From contig NC_089495.1 of the NCBI RefSeq assembly GCF_036850765.1, forward strand, positions 65,262,410 to 65,326,409: DNA of 64,000 nt, read 5' to 3'. The DNA is from Saccopteryx bilineata (taxonomy: Eukaryota > Chordata > Mammalia > Chiroptera > Emballonuridae). Both the position numbers and the translations under genes were made by a program. The first letter of the stretch is position 1, and each line of letters opens with the position of its first letter. The notes under the pieces are model-generated. The model did no database searches. It had not been told where the DNA came from and saw nothing but the letters and a program-made list of their open reading frames with translations. Shown in pieces: positions 46,151 through 57,340 of this stretch.

Positions 46151-47664
46151 ATTGTTTTGTTAATGGTATCTTTCATTTGCAAAAGCTTGATATAGTTTGA
46201 TATAGTTCCATTTGTTTATTTTGTCTTTTATTTCACATGCTCATGGAGATAAATCAGCAAAAATATTGTTATAAGAGATATTGGTGATTTTACTGCCTAT
46301 GTTTTCTTCAAAGGTGTTTATGGTTTCACAAGTTATATTTAAGTCTTTTATCCATTTTGAGTTTATTTTTGTGAATGGTATAAATTGCTGTTCTAGACTC
46401 ATTTTTTTCCATGTAATTGTCCAATTATCACTTTACCATTTATTAGAGAGACTGTCTTTATTCCATTGTATGCTCTTACCTCTTTTTTTTTTTTTCATTT
46501 TTCTGAAGCTGGAAACAGGGAGAGACAGTCAGACAGACTCCCGCATGCGCCCTACCGGGATCCACCCGGCACGCCCACCAGGGGCGACGCTCTGCCCACC
46601 AGGGGGCGATGCTCTGCCCATCCTGGGCGTCGCAATGTTGCGACCAGAGCCACTCTAGCGCCTGGGGCAAAGGCCAAGGAGCCATCCCCAGCACCCAGGC
46701 CATCTTTGCTCCAATGGAGCCTTAGCTGCAGGAGGGGAAGAGAGAGACAGAGAGGAAAGCGCGGCGGAGGGGTGGAGAAGCAAATGGGCACTTCTCCTGT
46801 GTGCCCTGGCCAGGAATCGAACCCGGGTCCTCTGCACGCTAGGCCGACGCTCTACCGCTGGCTCTTACATCTTTTGTCAAATATTAATTGACCATAAAGG
46901 CATGGGCTTATTTCTGTGTTCTCTGTTTTGTTTCATTGATATGTATGCCTGTTTTTATTCCAGTACCAAGTTATTTTGAATACAATGGCATTGTACATAA
47001 CTTGATATCTGGAAGTGAGATACCTCCCACTGTATTCTTCATTTTCAAGATTGCTGATGATATTCATGTTCTTTTTTGGTTCCATATAAATTTTTGTAAT
47101 ATTTGTTCTATATCTTTGAAGTATGCCATTGGTATTTTAATAAGAATTGCATTGAATTTATAGATTATTTTGGGTAGTATAGATATTTTAATGATGTTTA
47201 TTCTTCCTATCCATGAACATGGTATAAGCTTCCATTTGTTTGTATTTTCTGTGATTTATTTTTAATGCCTTATAATTTTCTGAGTTTGAATATTTTACCT
47301 CCTTGGTTAAATTTACTCCTAGGTACTTTATTTTGTTGTTGTTGAAATAGTAAAAAGGATTGTTTCCTTAATTTCTCTTTCTTAAAATGTATTGGTGTAT
47401 AAAAATGCCACTGATTTCTGAATATTAATTTTATATCTTGTCATCTTGCCAAATTTATTTATAGGGTATAGTAGTTTTTTAAGTGAGACTGTAGGATTTT
47501 CTATGTACAGTATCATGTCATTAACAAATAATAATAGTTTTACTTCTTTTCCAATTTGAATGCCTTTATTTCTTTTTCTTGTCTGATTGTTGTGGCTAAG
47601 ACTTCCAGTACTATGTTGAAAAAGAGCAGTAGAAGGGGGTACCCCTGCCTTTTTCCTGATATAA
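46151..47664 (-). mobile_element. Inverted 5' segment of a twin-primed L1
   Basis: Minus-strand ORF2 runs from the RT region at the right ([11 protein letters not shown] near 47640, then a decayed [12 protein letters not shown] in place of FADD near 47525) down to the mid C-terminal region at the left (about 46155). A type A SINE (46485-46860) interrupts it. At 47664/47665 the orientation flips. The sense segment begins in ORF2 where the inverted segment's left end stops, the hallmark of twin-priming inversion. Confidence 0.88.
46485..46860 (-). mobile_element. tRNA-derived SINE, type A, head truncated
   Basis: The antisense copy lacks about the first 16-20 bases of the tRNA head, including the acceptor arm. 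It stops at CGCTCTACCGCTG (46848-46860). The target duplication GCTCTTAC(C/A)TCTTT lies at 46472-46484 and 46861-46873. The 5' truncation matches incomplete reverse transcription. Confidence 0.95.
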
Positions 47665-48536
47665 AATAACAAATTAACAAAATAACAAGACAACCCACAC
47701 AATGAGAGAACATATTTGCCGATACATTTGATAAAGTGTTAGTGACCAAAATTGACAAAGAATTTCTAAAATTCAACACCAGAAATGTAAATAATCCAAT
47801 TAAAAATGTGCAAAAGAACTAAATAGATAGTACTCCAAACAGGACATACAAATGGCCAACAGAAATTTGAAAATGTGTTCAATGTCACTAATTATCAGAG
47901 AAATGCAAATTAAAACTGCAATGAAATATCACCTCACACCTGTCAAAATGGTTCTCAAAAATAGATTAACACACAAGTGCTGGTAATGGTGTGGAGAAAA
48001 GGGAACTTTCCTGTACTGCTGGTGGGAATGCAGACTTGTGCAGCACCGTGGAAAAAAGCATGGAGTTTCCTCAAAAAATTAAAAATAAAACTGCCTTTTG
48101 ACCCTGCTATCCCACTTTTAGGAATATATTCTAAAAATATAAAATTACTGATTCAAAAGAAAATATGCACCTCCATGTTTATTGTGGCATTGTTTACAAT
48201 AGCCAAGATCTGAAAACAGCCCTAGTACCCTTCAGTGGATAAGTTAAATAAAAAGCTGTGGTACATATACATAACAGAATACTACATAGATGTGAAAAAG
48301 AAAGAAATCTTACTCTTTGTGATGGCATGGGTGGACCTGGAAATTATTATGCTAAATGAAATAAACCAGGCAAAGGAAGACAAATGTCATACAATCTCAC
48401 TTAGATGTAGTATCTAATGGACAAAGTGAACTAAGGAATGGAATAGAGGCAGAGATGGGGTCACAGAGAGCATAAGGGCAGCTGTCAGTGGAAATGGGTT
48501 TGAGGCGATGGGATTAGAGAAGGTGAAGGAATTAGT

Positions 48537-48602
<66 letters not shown>

Positions 48603-48778
48603 CACATAGATACAGATAACAGGACAACAAACCCCAGAGGGAAGGGGGGAGGACATTGGGGGAAAAAGGGTAAAGGGTGGATAATGGGGGACAAGGGCAT
48701 GGGAGTGAGGAAGTTATATTGAGTGGGACACTTGAATCCATGTTAACACAGTAAATTAAAATTAATAAAAATAAAAAA
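47665..48778 (+). mobile_element. Sense 3' segment of the twin-primed L1
   Basis: The distal ORF2 remnant (ACAAATGGCCAACAGAAAT, AGTGCTGGTAATGGTGTGG, TTCCTCAAAAAATTAAAAAT) is followed by a 3' UTR with a long (TA)n tract. It ends with GGACACTTGAATCCATGTTAA and an A-rich end at 48755-48778. Confidence 0.9.
48542..48600. repeat. (TA)~30 microsatellite
   Basis: Fifty-nine bases of uninterrupted alternating TA lie in the L1 3' UTR. The run is perfectly self-complementary. Confidence 0.98.
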
Positions 48779-48782
48779 GTCA

Positions 48783-49003
48783 AATCATTTTCTGTCACCA
48801 TATATTTGTCCCTGTTTTCTCCTTTTTCCCACCCTTTTCCCCACATACCCTTCTTCTGGTAACCACTTCACTTTTATCTACATCCATAAGTCTCAGTTTT
48901 ATATCTCACCTGTGTATAAAATCACAGTTCTTAGCTTTTTCTGATGTACTAATTTCACCCAGTATAATGTTTCCAAGGTCTATCCATGTTGTCATAAATG
49001 ACA
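48783..49003 (-). mobile_element. L1 3' UTR and ORF2-tail fragment, antisense
   Basis: CTTTTATCTACATCCATAAG, TCACAGTTCTTAGCTTTTTC and AGGTCTATCCATGTTGTCAT match the antisense sequence at 1500-1645. It lies tail to tail against the sense L1 that ends at 48778. Confidence 0.85.
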
Positions 49004-51637
49004 ATTAAAATTATTTTTAAAATGGTACTTGTTTTAATTTAAAAAATCAGGTAAATCATACATCAATATTTCTGGGAAGTTATGTATCATTTAAACTCTG
49101 ATAGAAAGCATTATTAATCAATAATACAAGATAAATACAAAATTTTATTTAGGGCTTGAAAGAGAATAAACATTTTTTCTCCAATGATTTAGTATATTGT
49201 TTTTTATAAAAAGTTTTAATTCATTCATTTAAAACTCAGTGTTATAAACTTTTCTAGTACAGGACCAAATAGTATATATATTGTTTTGAACATATATTAT
49301 ATTATATGTTCTTTCTTAGCCATTACTCAAATCTACTATTAAAGCATTAAAACAGAAATAGACAATAGCAAATTAACGGGTATGAACCTTCTTTATTTTT
49401 TTTAACTGAAATTTGTTGCAAACTGGATTTGGCCAGAAGGGCCACAGTCTGTTAACCTTAGAAGATGACTAGAGCTTTATGAACAATAAGCTTGCATATG
49501 ACAGTGTTAATATTTACATTTTCTTAATTTTACAGTATCAACGGTTTATTGAAGAAAGATAATTTACTCCAATGTTCTCACTTGTCAGTGAGAAATACAC
49601 ACTGAAATATAATGTACACAGTTGTTATAGCCACATGATCTAGAACCAGGTTGCTCAAGTTTGTAACACTCTGTTTCAGACATTTCCTATAACCATGGTA
49701 ATGTATTTTAACTACATTTGCTTTGTTCCTACCTGTAAACTAATGTTAGTAAGAGAAAATTTAAAAAAGAAAGAGTATTTGAAAGAGATACAAAATAAAA
49801 AATAATTTTTGCAAATTAAGAGATCAGGATTGTTGGTTATATCAAATGTTAAAACAGTATACAAAAACCCAAACTAATGTTTTTTTAAAGATATATTTTT
49901 ATTTTACAGAAAACATCACTAATTTTTAAATGATTTGTCATGGCACATTGGTATGCTACAAAAATTTTTATACCATGCAATACTTGACAATTTTGTCAAT
50001 GCACTGACTACTTTTCTCTTAGATTAAGTTAATAAATGACAACAGCTAACACAATGACAGCCATCCAGTGTTAAAAAATAAAAATTACACCTATATTTTT
50101 GATTAGATCAGAAAAAAATTATTTTTTGGTTTGCCACAAAATTTTACTAGGATAGGTATACCATGAAATGAAAATGGTTGAAAATCGCTGGTATTCATAA
50201 ATCTAAATCTGTGTGTTTGAAATATAATGAATGACAGTGACATTTTAATATGGGCTAATTAATACAGTATATATTAACAATGGTCTATTTTTTAATACAT
50301 TTACCAGAAAAAATACAAATGTCTTCTAAATTAGCCATATGAAATTTAATAATAAAATCAATTAGAAATGACAGTTAACACCAAAAATGTTGAGAAAATT
50401 TTTTATATCATTAAAATTTTTCTAAAACAAAAATAAAAGCTAGTACAGAAATCATTTTGCAGATATTATGAACAAAGAAGGTATTTTAGTATATATTTTA
50501 TAGTAATAATATCAAAGAACATAAATGGGAATGCACAAACCTTAAAATGATTATATAAGCACATTAATTATATAGCTGTAATCAACATGTAATGGAAGTA
50601 ACTTTATGAATAGTTTTAGAAATAAAATTAGCAAACCATAGTATTAAAGACTGTATAGATATAGAAAAGAAAATTTGGTCAAATCTACCTTCTATGATAC
50701 ATCACATTGCTGAACTTGTGATAAAATATGTACCGTAAATAACTTCTCTTGTCTGTATTTGCCAAAACTTTTTGATGAAATTTTATATGAGAAACATTAC
50801 TTCTATGGGTAATAGAAGAGAAATCCATTCTGAGGCAATGTGTGGGTGGGTGCACACACACACACACACACACACATTCACACATACTCTGCTTTCCATC
50901 AAAAATAGTGAGATAGACTCAAGTATTTTTAAAATCTTTCATTTCTGTTAATCATTAAAAATACTGTTGCTTACAGTAAAAACATACTCTGTCCTCACCT
51001 TGCAATTTCTTCTTTAGATGGATGTACAGAGTATATTCATAATATGAGTTTAGACAAATGTTTGTTTAATGTCAAAGCAAACAATCAAATATTAACAGTA
51101 GATTAATATGTCAGAACTGAATGTTATAAAATGAAACAAAAGATAGTTTTGTGTTAATGCATTTTAGAATTTCTGTTACTGAATTTATCATTTTTAACCT
51201 GAACTATCTCAATGTTCTGAATATTTCAAGTTTATTTTAATCTAAACTGATTGTGTGTGTGTGCATATAATTTTTAAGAAAGACATTTTCTAACAATACT
51301 AGCTTTTTCTTCATAGGTCTAAGTTATAAATGTTAAAACTTATTATTTCATGAGTAGAAAAGAAAAAATTTCAAAGAAACATTAAGTAATTTGCAGATAG
51401 ATTAAATAAGGCTAACAGACATCTTTAACTTAGAAGTAGAGAAATTTTCATACCTGGAGACTTTCAAAAACAAAAACTAGATACATGGTTTGCTTAAAAC
51501 TTTAGGAGTCTAGTTGCTCAAAATAAGTTGCTGACACAAAAAAATAAATTCACAGTAGTCCCAGCAAGATGCAAAGTAATGTTTCCTAAAAGTATATATG
51601 GCAAAGATTGCTTTTGTACTTGTAAAGAACAGACAAT
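49004..51637. other. Unassigned AT-rich sequence
   Basis: No gene or element was recognised. (CA)12 lies at 50853-50876. Confidence 0.5.
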
Positions 51638-51850
51638 TTGACTCAATCTAATTAGAGAGATGCAAATTAAAACCATAATGAGATATCACTTCATGTCTGT
51701 CAGAATGGCTATCATTAATAAATCAGCAAACAACAGTGCTAGCAAGGATGTGGAGAAAAAAGAACGCTAGTGCACTGTTGTTGGAAATGCAGACTGGTGC
51801 AGCCACTGTGGAAAACAGTATGGAGTTACCTGAAAAAATTAAAAATGGAT
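51638..51850 (+). mobile_element. L1 ORF2 fragment, sense
   Basis: AGAGAGATGCAAATTAAAAC, TATCACTTCATGTCTGTCAG and GCCACTGTGGAAAACAGTAT correspond to the ORF2 C-terminal region around the Cys-rich motif. No 3' end or tail is present, because a SINE fragment adjoins directly. Confidence 0.87.
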
Positions 51851-51856
51851 CGGCCT

Positions 51857-51995
51857 TGCCTGACCGGCGGTGGCACAGTGGATGGAACGTTGACCTGGGA
51901 TACTAAGGGCCCCAGTTGAAAACCTGAGGTTGCCGGTTAGAGCATGGGCTTGCCAGCTTGAATGCTTGATCACTGACATGATGAAAAGTACTTTC
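51857..51995 (+). mobile_element. Type B SINE head fragment
   Basis: GCCTGACCGGCGGTGGCACA, then GTGGATGGAACGTTGACCTG, and part of the middle are present. The rest of the body and the tail are missing. Confidence 0.83.
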
Positions 51996-52104
51996 TAAAC
52001 TCATTGCAACAATTTCTACCAGCTTACTTTCTTGAGAGACTTTTAATAGCCAATTTTTGAAAGTATAGGTTATAACATATTAATTCATAAAAAGATTATT
52101 TAAG

Positions 52105-52353
52105 TTAAAAGAGAAGAGATAGAGAAAGACTACACCATGTGCCCTTACCAGGATCTACCCGGCAACCCTCGTCTGGGGACAATGTTTGAATCAGCCGAGC
52201 CACTGGCTGCAGGAGGGGAAGAGAGAAAGAAAGAGAAGAGAGAGGAAAAGAGAAGCAGATGTTTATTTCTTAGGTGTGCCTTGACCTGGAATCTAACCTG
52301 GGACTTCTGCACACCAGGCCAATGTTCCATCTTCTGAGCTACCAGCCAGGGCC
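52105..52353 (-). mobile_element. tRNA-derived SINE, type A, shortened
   Basis: On the minus strand GGCCCTGGCTGGTAGCTCAG leads a diverged head and a body missing the middle segment. It is old, and no clear duplication survives. Confidence 0.85.
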
Positions 52354-53159
52354 ATAAACAATTATAAGTAGAACAAATCCTGTAAGTATTGTACATGTGA
52401 TATAAAAATTATTTCTCTTGATTATTATTAATGCTGTTAGTAATTTTTTGGTTCCTCTTATCATTTTGTGTGATTTTAGAAAATTTTTTGTTTCTAATTG
52501 TTTTATAAAACACTACAGGCATTTTATCATGAGGGAATTGATCAAATAAATCTGTATTTTAAAAAAATGTATTCCTATTTGGTTCTTTTTTGTTTGACTA
52601 CATCCTTGAGTTCAATCTTCAGCTTCATTTGTAGATTCTAGTGCTAATGTGAGCAGTTCCCACAGATGACGGAAACTCCTAGAAAACAGACTTTTAACAC
52701 TCTTACTTCACGCAAAAAAATTGAAGAAAATCCACAACACACACACACACACACATACATACACACACATACACGATTAATTAAGAAGTCATTGATCATA
52801 TTAGGGAACATGATTTTTTATATTTATTTCCTCTGCTATTTATTGGGTTAATTTATTTCTATAATACATACATTTACATTTTATAATTTGGTCTTTTTCC
52901 TTTGAGACTGAGAGAAAACTTTCTCAGAAACCAAAAAGAATAAAATTTTAGTGACTAAAATGGGTTTTATATGTTTCACTGAACCAAGATACACAAAGAG
53001 ATGATTTACCTAATTACTTAATGTGTTTTTAAATATTTAATTGCAGTTTAGATTTTATTTTACTTTTTAGTTTTTTTTCAGGTATAACTAGTATATATAC
53101 ATTAAATATATATATATATATCTTGATGAGTTACTATTTTATTTTATTTTTTTATCTTT
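52354..53159. other. Unassigned sequence
   Basis: No gene was recognised. (CA)n/(CATA)n lies at about 52736-52773 and (TA)n at 53107-53120. Confidence 0.5.
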
Positions 53160-53485
53160 TTCTCTCCCTCTTATTTGTTCCATTCTAGCCACATGGTCTT
53201 CATACTGTTCTTCAAATATGTCAGCACCCTCCTTCCTCTGCCCAGTACTCTAGCTGTTTTCTAGCCAGAGATGCTCTCATTCCTGATATTCACACAACTC
53301 ATTCCCTAATCTCCTTCTAGGCTGTTTTCCAAGACATTTCCTCAAAGAGGCCTAATATGACAATGCTGTTAAACACTGTAACACACAATTCCTCACTGAT
53401 GGTGCCCAAACTCCTAACTGTGCTCCGTTTTTCATTTTTTCTAGAGCACCTATGATTGTCTAACATATTATGCAATTTATTCTTT

Positions 53486-53891
53486 TTCTTTTTTCTTTTT
53501 TTTTTTTTTCTTTTTTCTGAAGCTGGAAACAGGGAGAGACAGTCAGACAGACTCCCGCATGCGCCCGACGGGGATCCACCCGGCACGCCCACCAGGGGCG
53601 ACGCTCTGCCCACCAGGGGGCGATGCTCTGCCCATCCTGGGTGTCACCATGTTGCGACCAGAGCCACTCTAGCGCCTGAGGCAGAGGCCACAGAGCCATC
53701 CCCAGCGCCCGGGCCATCTTTGCTCCAATGGAGCCTTGACTGCAGGAGGGGAAGAGAGAAACAGAGAGGAAAGCGCGGCGGAGGGGTGGAGAAGCAAATG
53801 GGCACTTCTCCTGTGTGCCCTGGCCGGGAATCGAACCCAGGTCCTCCGCACGCTAGGCCGACGCTCTACCGCTGAGCCAACCGGCCAGGGC
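53486..53891 (-). mobile_element. tRNA-derived SINE, type A, young copy in L2
   Basis: The full-length antisense copy retains many CpGs and the complete head. An exact 15-bp target duplication, TGCAATTTATTCTTT, lies at 53471-53485 and 53892-53906. Confidence 0.97.
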
Positions 53892-53964
53892 TGCAATTTA
53901 TTCTTTATGTTAATTGTTTTTCTCTCCCCAGTAGAATATTAGCTCTACAGAAGCAACAATCTTT

Positions 53965-53973
53965 TTTATCTTA

Positions 53974-54015
<42 letters not shown>

Positions 54016-54340
54016 GAGAGACAGAGAGAGGGACAGATAGAGACAGACAGACAGGAAGGAAGAGAGATGAGAAGCATCAGTTCTTTGTTGCAGCACCTCA
54101 GTTATTATTGATTGCTTTCTCATATGTGCCTTGAACAGGAGGGGGCTACAGCAGAGCAAGTGACCCTTTGCACAAGCCAGCAACTTTGGTCTACAAGCCA
54201 GTGACCCTGGATCTCAAGCCAGTGACCATAGGGTACTGTCTATGATCCCAAGCTCAAGCCAGCAACCTCGGGTTTTGAAACTGAGTCTTCTGCATCCCAA
54301 ATTGACACTCTATCCACTGCACCATCATCTGGTCAAGCAT
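53965..54340 (-). mobile_element. tRNA-derived SINE, type B, in L2
   Basis: This is a full-length antisense copy. An exact 14-bp target duplication, AAGCAACAATCTTT, lies at 53951-53964 and 54341-54354. Its A-tail complement has expanded to (ATT)n at about 53976-54014. Confidence 0.96.
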
Positions 54341-54437
54341 AAGCAACAATCTTTGTCTCTTTTATTCACTGCTTGATTGCAAATGGCTAGGAGAATTACT
54401 TGTTCTTAGTAGATGCTAAATAAATGCTTTTAAATTA

Positions 54438-54799
54438 ATTAATAGTTGAAGAAGGACCATGCTTTAGAAGTTCCTCAGTTCATTTGCACTCTCTTCTATA
54501 GGCTAAAACAGAACTACCTTAGGATCAAAAGAGATTGAACTATATAATTTTAGTTGGATGGGGATGTGCCTGGCTAAAGCTACCAATATTAAATAAAAAG
54601 GAGAGACAATATTTCAGGACAGCTCACAAACTCTACTAAATAGGAAATATTACTTATATTCTCAGTGACTATGAGTGACTAACATTATCTTTTTATGAAT
54701 TGAGAACAAATTACAAAATGAAAGAGTATTACAAGCATGTTATGATATTATGTTATGATTAAAAATGTAGCAACTTCCCTAATTTAAACAAAGCAGGAG
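54438..54799. other. Unassigned sequence
   Basis: No gene or repeat was recognised. Confidence 0.5.
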
Positions 54800-55091
54800 G
54801 AATAGAATTTTTTAGTCAGGTGTCTTTTTGTTTTTGTTTTTTCTCCCATAGTCTTCCACTTAGGCCATCATCAGTTCATTTTCTATATCTATTGGTCTGG
54901 TCTGTTTCCATTTTGTTTATTCATTTTTGTAGTACTTTTAGATTCAACATGTAAGTGAAATCATACAATATTTGTCTTTCTTTGACTTATTTTACTTAAC
55001 ATACATTCATTCATATCATAAACAGCAATATTTCATTTTTCTTTATTGCTGAATAATATTCCATTATATATATGTATATATAAATCAAATC

Positions 55092-55458
55092 TTTTTTTTT
55101 TTTTAATTCAGTGAGAGGAGGAGAGGCAGAGACAGACTCCTGCATGTGCCTGGACAGGGATCCACTGAGCAAGCCACTAGAAGGTGATGCTCTGGCCATC
55201 TGGGGCATTGCTCCATTCCTAACAACCAAGCTCTTCTTTAGCACCTGAGGTAGTCAGTACCATAGAGCCATCATCAGTGCCCTGGGGCCGACTTGCTTCA
55301 ATTAAGCCATGGCTGCAGGAAAGAAAGAAAGAGAGAGAGAGAGAAGTGAGAGGAGAGGGGTGGAGAAATGCTTCTCCTATGTGCCCCGACCAAGAATCAA
55401 ACCCAGGACATCCACACACTGGGCTGACGCTCTACCACTGAAGAAACTGGCGAGGGCT
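55092..55458 (-). mobile_element. tRNA-derived SINE, type A
   Basis: The full-length antisense copy is moderately diverged. An approximate duplication, AAATCAAATC/AAGTCAAATC, lies at 55082-55091 and 55459-55468. Confidence 0.92.
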
Positions 55459-55654
55459 AAGTCAAATCGTCTTTATCCACTCATCTATTGATATATATCT
55501 AGGTATTTTCATACATTACCTGTTGTATGTAATGCAATAAACACAGGGGTGCATATATCCTTTTGCATTAGTGTTTTGTTATCTTCAGGTAAATACTCAG
55601 AAACAAATATGCTGGGTCATATGGCACCCCTTATTTGAATTTTTTAAAAACCTC

Positions 55655-56045
55655 CAGCTTGAGGTGGTGCTGGTGCAATGAATAGAGTGTTAGCCTGGGA
55701 CATGGAAAACCCAGATTCAAAACCCCGAGGTCACCAGTGTAAATGCAGGCTCATCTGCCTTGAGTGCCGGGTAACTGGCTTGAGCTTGGGATCATAGACA
55801 TGACCCCATGGTAGGTGGTTTGAGCCCAAGAGTTGTTTTCTTGAGTCCAAGGTTGTTGGCTTGAGCAAGGGGTCACTCGCTGTGCTGTAGCTCCCCAGTC
55901 AAGGCACATATGAGAAAGCAATCAATGAACAATTAAAGTGCTGCAAAGAAGAATTGATGCTTATCTTGTTCACTTCCTGTCTGTCTGTCCTTGTCTATCC
56001 CACTCTCTGTCTCTCTGTCACTCTCTCTCTCATTAAAAAAAAGAA
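55655..56045 (+). mobile_element. tRNA-derived SINE, type B
   Basis: The head TTGAGGTGGTGCTGGTGCAA is followed by an extended middle with extra GGTTTGAGCCCAAGAG units, then the CACATATGAGAAAGCAATCAA segment, a CT-rich run and an A-rich tail. It is longer than other type B copies because of the repeated middle units. Confidence 0.9.
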
Positions 56046-56799
56046 AAGAAAACTCAATACCGTTTTTTATAGTGGTTTCATCAATATGCAATCTACCAAA
56101 TCTTCAGTCTAGCTTTCTTCAAATCTTCATCATTACTTGTTTGTTAATTTTGTAAGGACAGCCATTCTGTCAGTTGTGAGAGGAGATATCAATGTAATTT
56201 TGGTTTGAATTTTTCTGATTTGAATTTTCATTTTAAGTATTCTTCTATGTTTGCTGGCTATTGTATATCATTTAGGATACATGTCTATTCAGGTCCTCTA
56301 CCCATTTCTTAATTAAACTGTTTATTCTTGTAAAATTGTATGAGTTTCTCTAAGTACTTTGGGTATGAATCTTTTATCTGGTATATCATTTATGAATATC
56401 ATCTCCACTTTAGTAGCTTGTCTTTTCCTTTTGTTGATGGTTTCCTTTGCTGTGCAAAAACATTTTAGTTTGGTGTAGTCATTTTTGTTTGTTGTTGTTT
56501 TCGTTGCTCCTGCCTGAAGAGATATATCCAAAAAGATATTGCTAAGACCAATGTTAGTTTATTTCTAATGTTTTTTATAAGTGTTTCATGGTTTCAGGTC
56601 TTATATTTAAGTCTTTAACCTATTTTGCATTTATTTTTGTATGTGGCATATGTGATCCAATCTCATTATTTTGCTTGTATCAGCCCAGTTTTTCTAACAG
56701 AGAAATTTTCTTTTTCCCACTGTATACTCTTGTTTACTTTGTCATAAAATAATTGATTATATAAGTAAAGTTTTATATCTAGGTTTTTTATTTTATTCC

Positions 56800-56872
56800 A
56801 TTAATCTATCTATATCATCTATCTATCATCTTCTATCATCTATCAATCCTCTATCATCTGTCTATCTACATG
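56800..56872. repeat. (ATCT)n tetranucleotide repeat
   Basis: An imperfect ATCT/CATCT run lies inside the ancient L1. Confidence 0.9.
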
Positions 56873-57340
56873 TTTTTGTTGTTGTTGTTTGCCAGTGCTA
56901 TACTGTCTTTATTATAGCAGCTTTGTAGTATAATTTTAAATCAGGGTGCTTGGTAATTCCCACTTCTTTCTTTGTCAAAAATCACTGTGGCTATTTGGGG
57001 TTTGTGGTTCCATATACATTTTAGGATTAATCATTCTAGTTCTGAGAAGAATGACATTAGCATTTTAATAAGGATTGTGCTAAAGATGTATATTGGTTTA
57101 GGTTTAAGTATATTTTTAAAATATTAATCTTTCCAATGTATGAATAAAGTGTATTTTTTCATTTATTTGTATTTTATTTCATTTTTTCTTCAAATTTTCA
57201 GTTGTTTTCAGAGAATTGGTCTTTCACACATTTGGTTAAATTCTTAGGTAATTTCTGTCTTTTATGCAATTTCTTTATGTTTTTCATGTATGATGGGTGA
57301 AGCAATTTACTGGAGACTTTCTTTTGATCTGTTTACTTTA

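Larger units (their letters stand above)
53160..54437 (+). mobile_element. LINE2 (L2) 3' region, split by two SINEs
   Basis: Three pieces are collinear with the L2 end: 53160-53485 (TTCTAGCCACATGGTCTTCA, AACTCATTCCCTAATCTCC, TTTCCTCAAAGAGGCCTAA), 53892-53964 (CCCAGTAGAATATTAGCTC) and 54341-54437 (TTTGTCTCTTTTATTCACTG, TAGATGCTAAATAAATGC). L2 is an ancient mammalian LINE, long inactive. Excising the two SINEs with one copy of each duplication restores continuity. Confidence 0.85.
54800..57340 (-). mobile_element. Ancient L1, antisense, with two SINE insertions
   Basis: Minus-strand L1 runs from the 3' UTR (about 54800-55080) through decayed ORF2. AAGAGGTTT-like and TTGCTGTGCAAAAACATTTTAG (near 56448) mark the C-terminal region, and ATGGTTTCAGGTCTTATATTT (near 56588) and TTCATGTATGATGGGTG (near 57284) lie further upstream. 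SINEs at 55092-55458 and 55655-56045 interrupt it. Divergence is high. Confidence 0.82.

Noticed and set aside
48414..48846. Overlapping minus-strand frames of 71-101 codons
   Set aside because: They arise from the (TA)n tract and the G-rich 3' UTR of an L1, with YIYIYI runs and no conserved domain.
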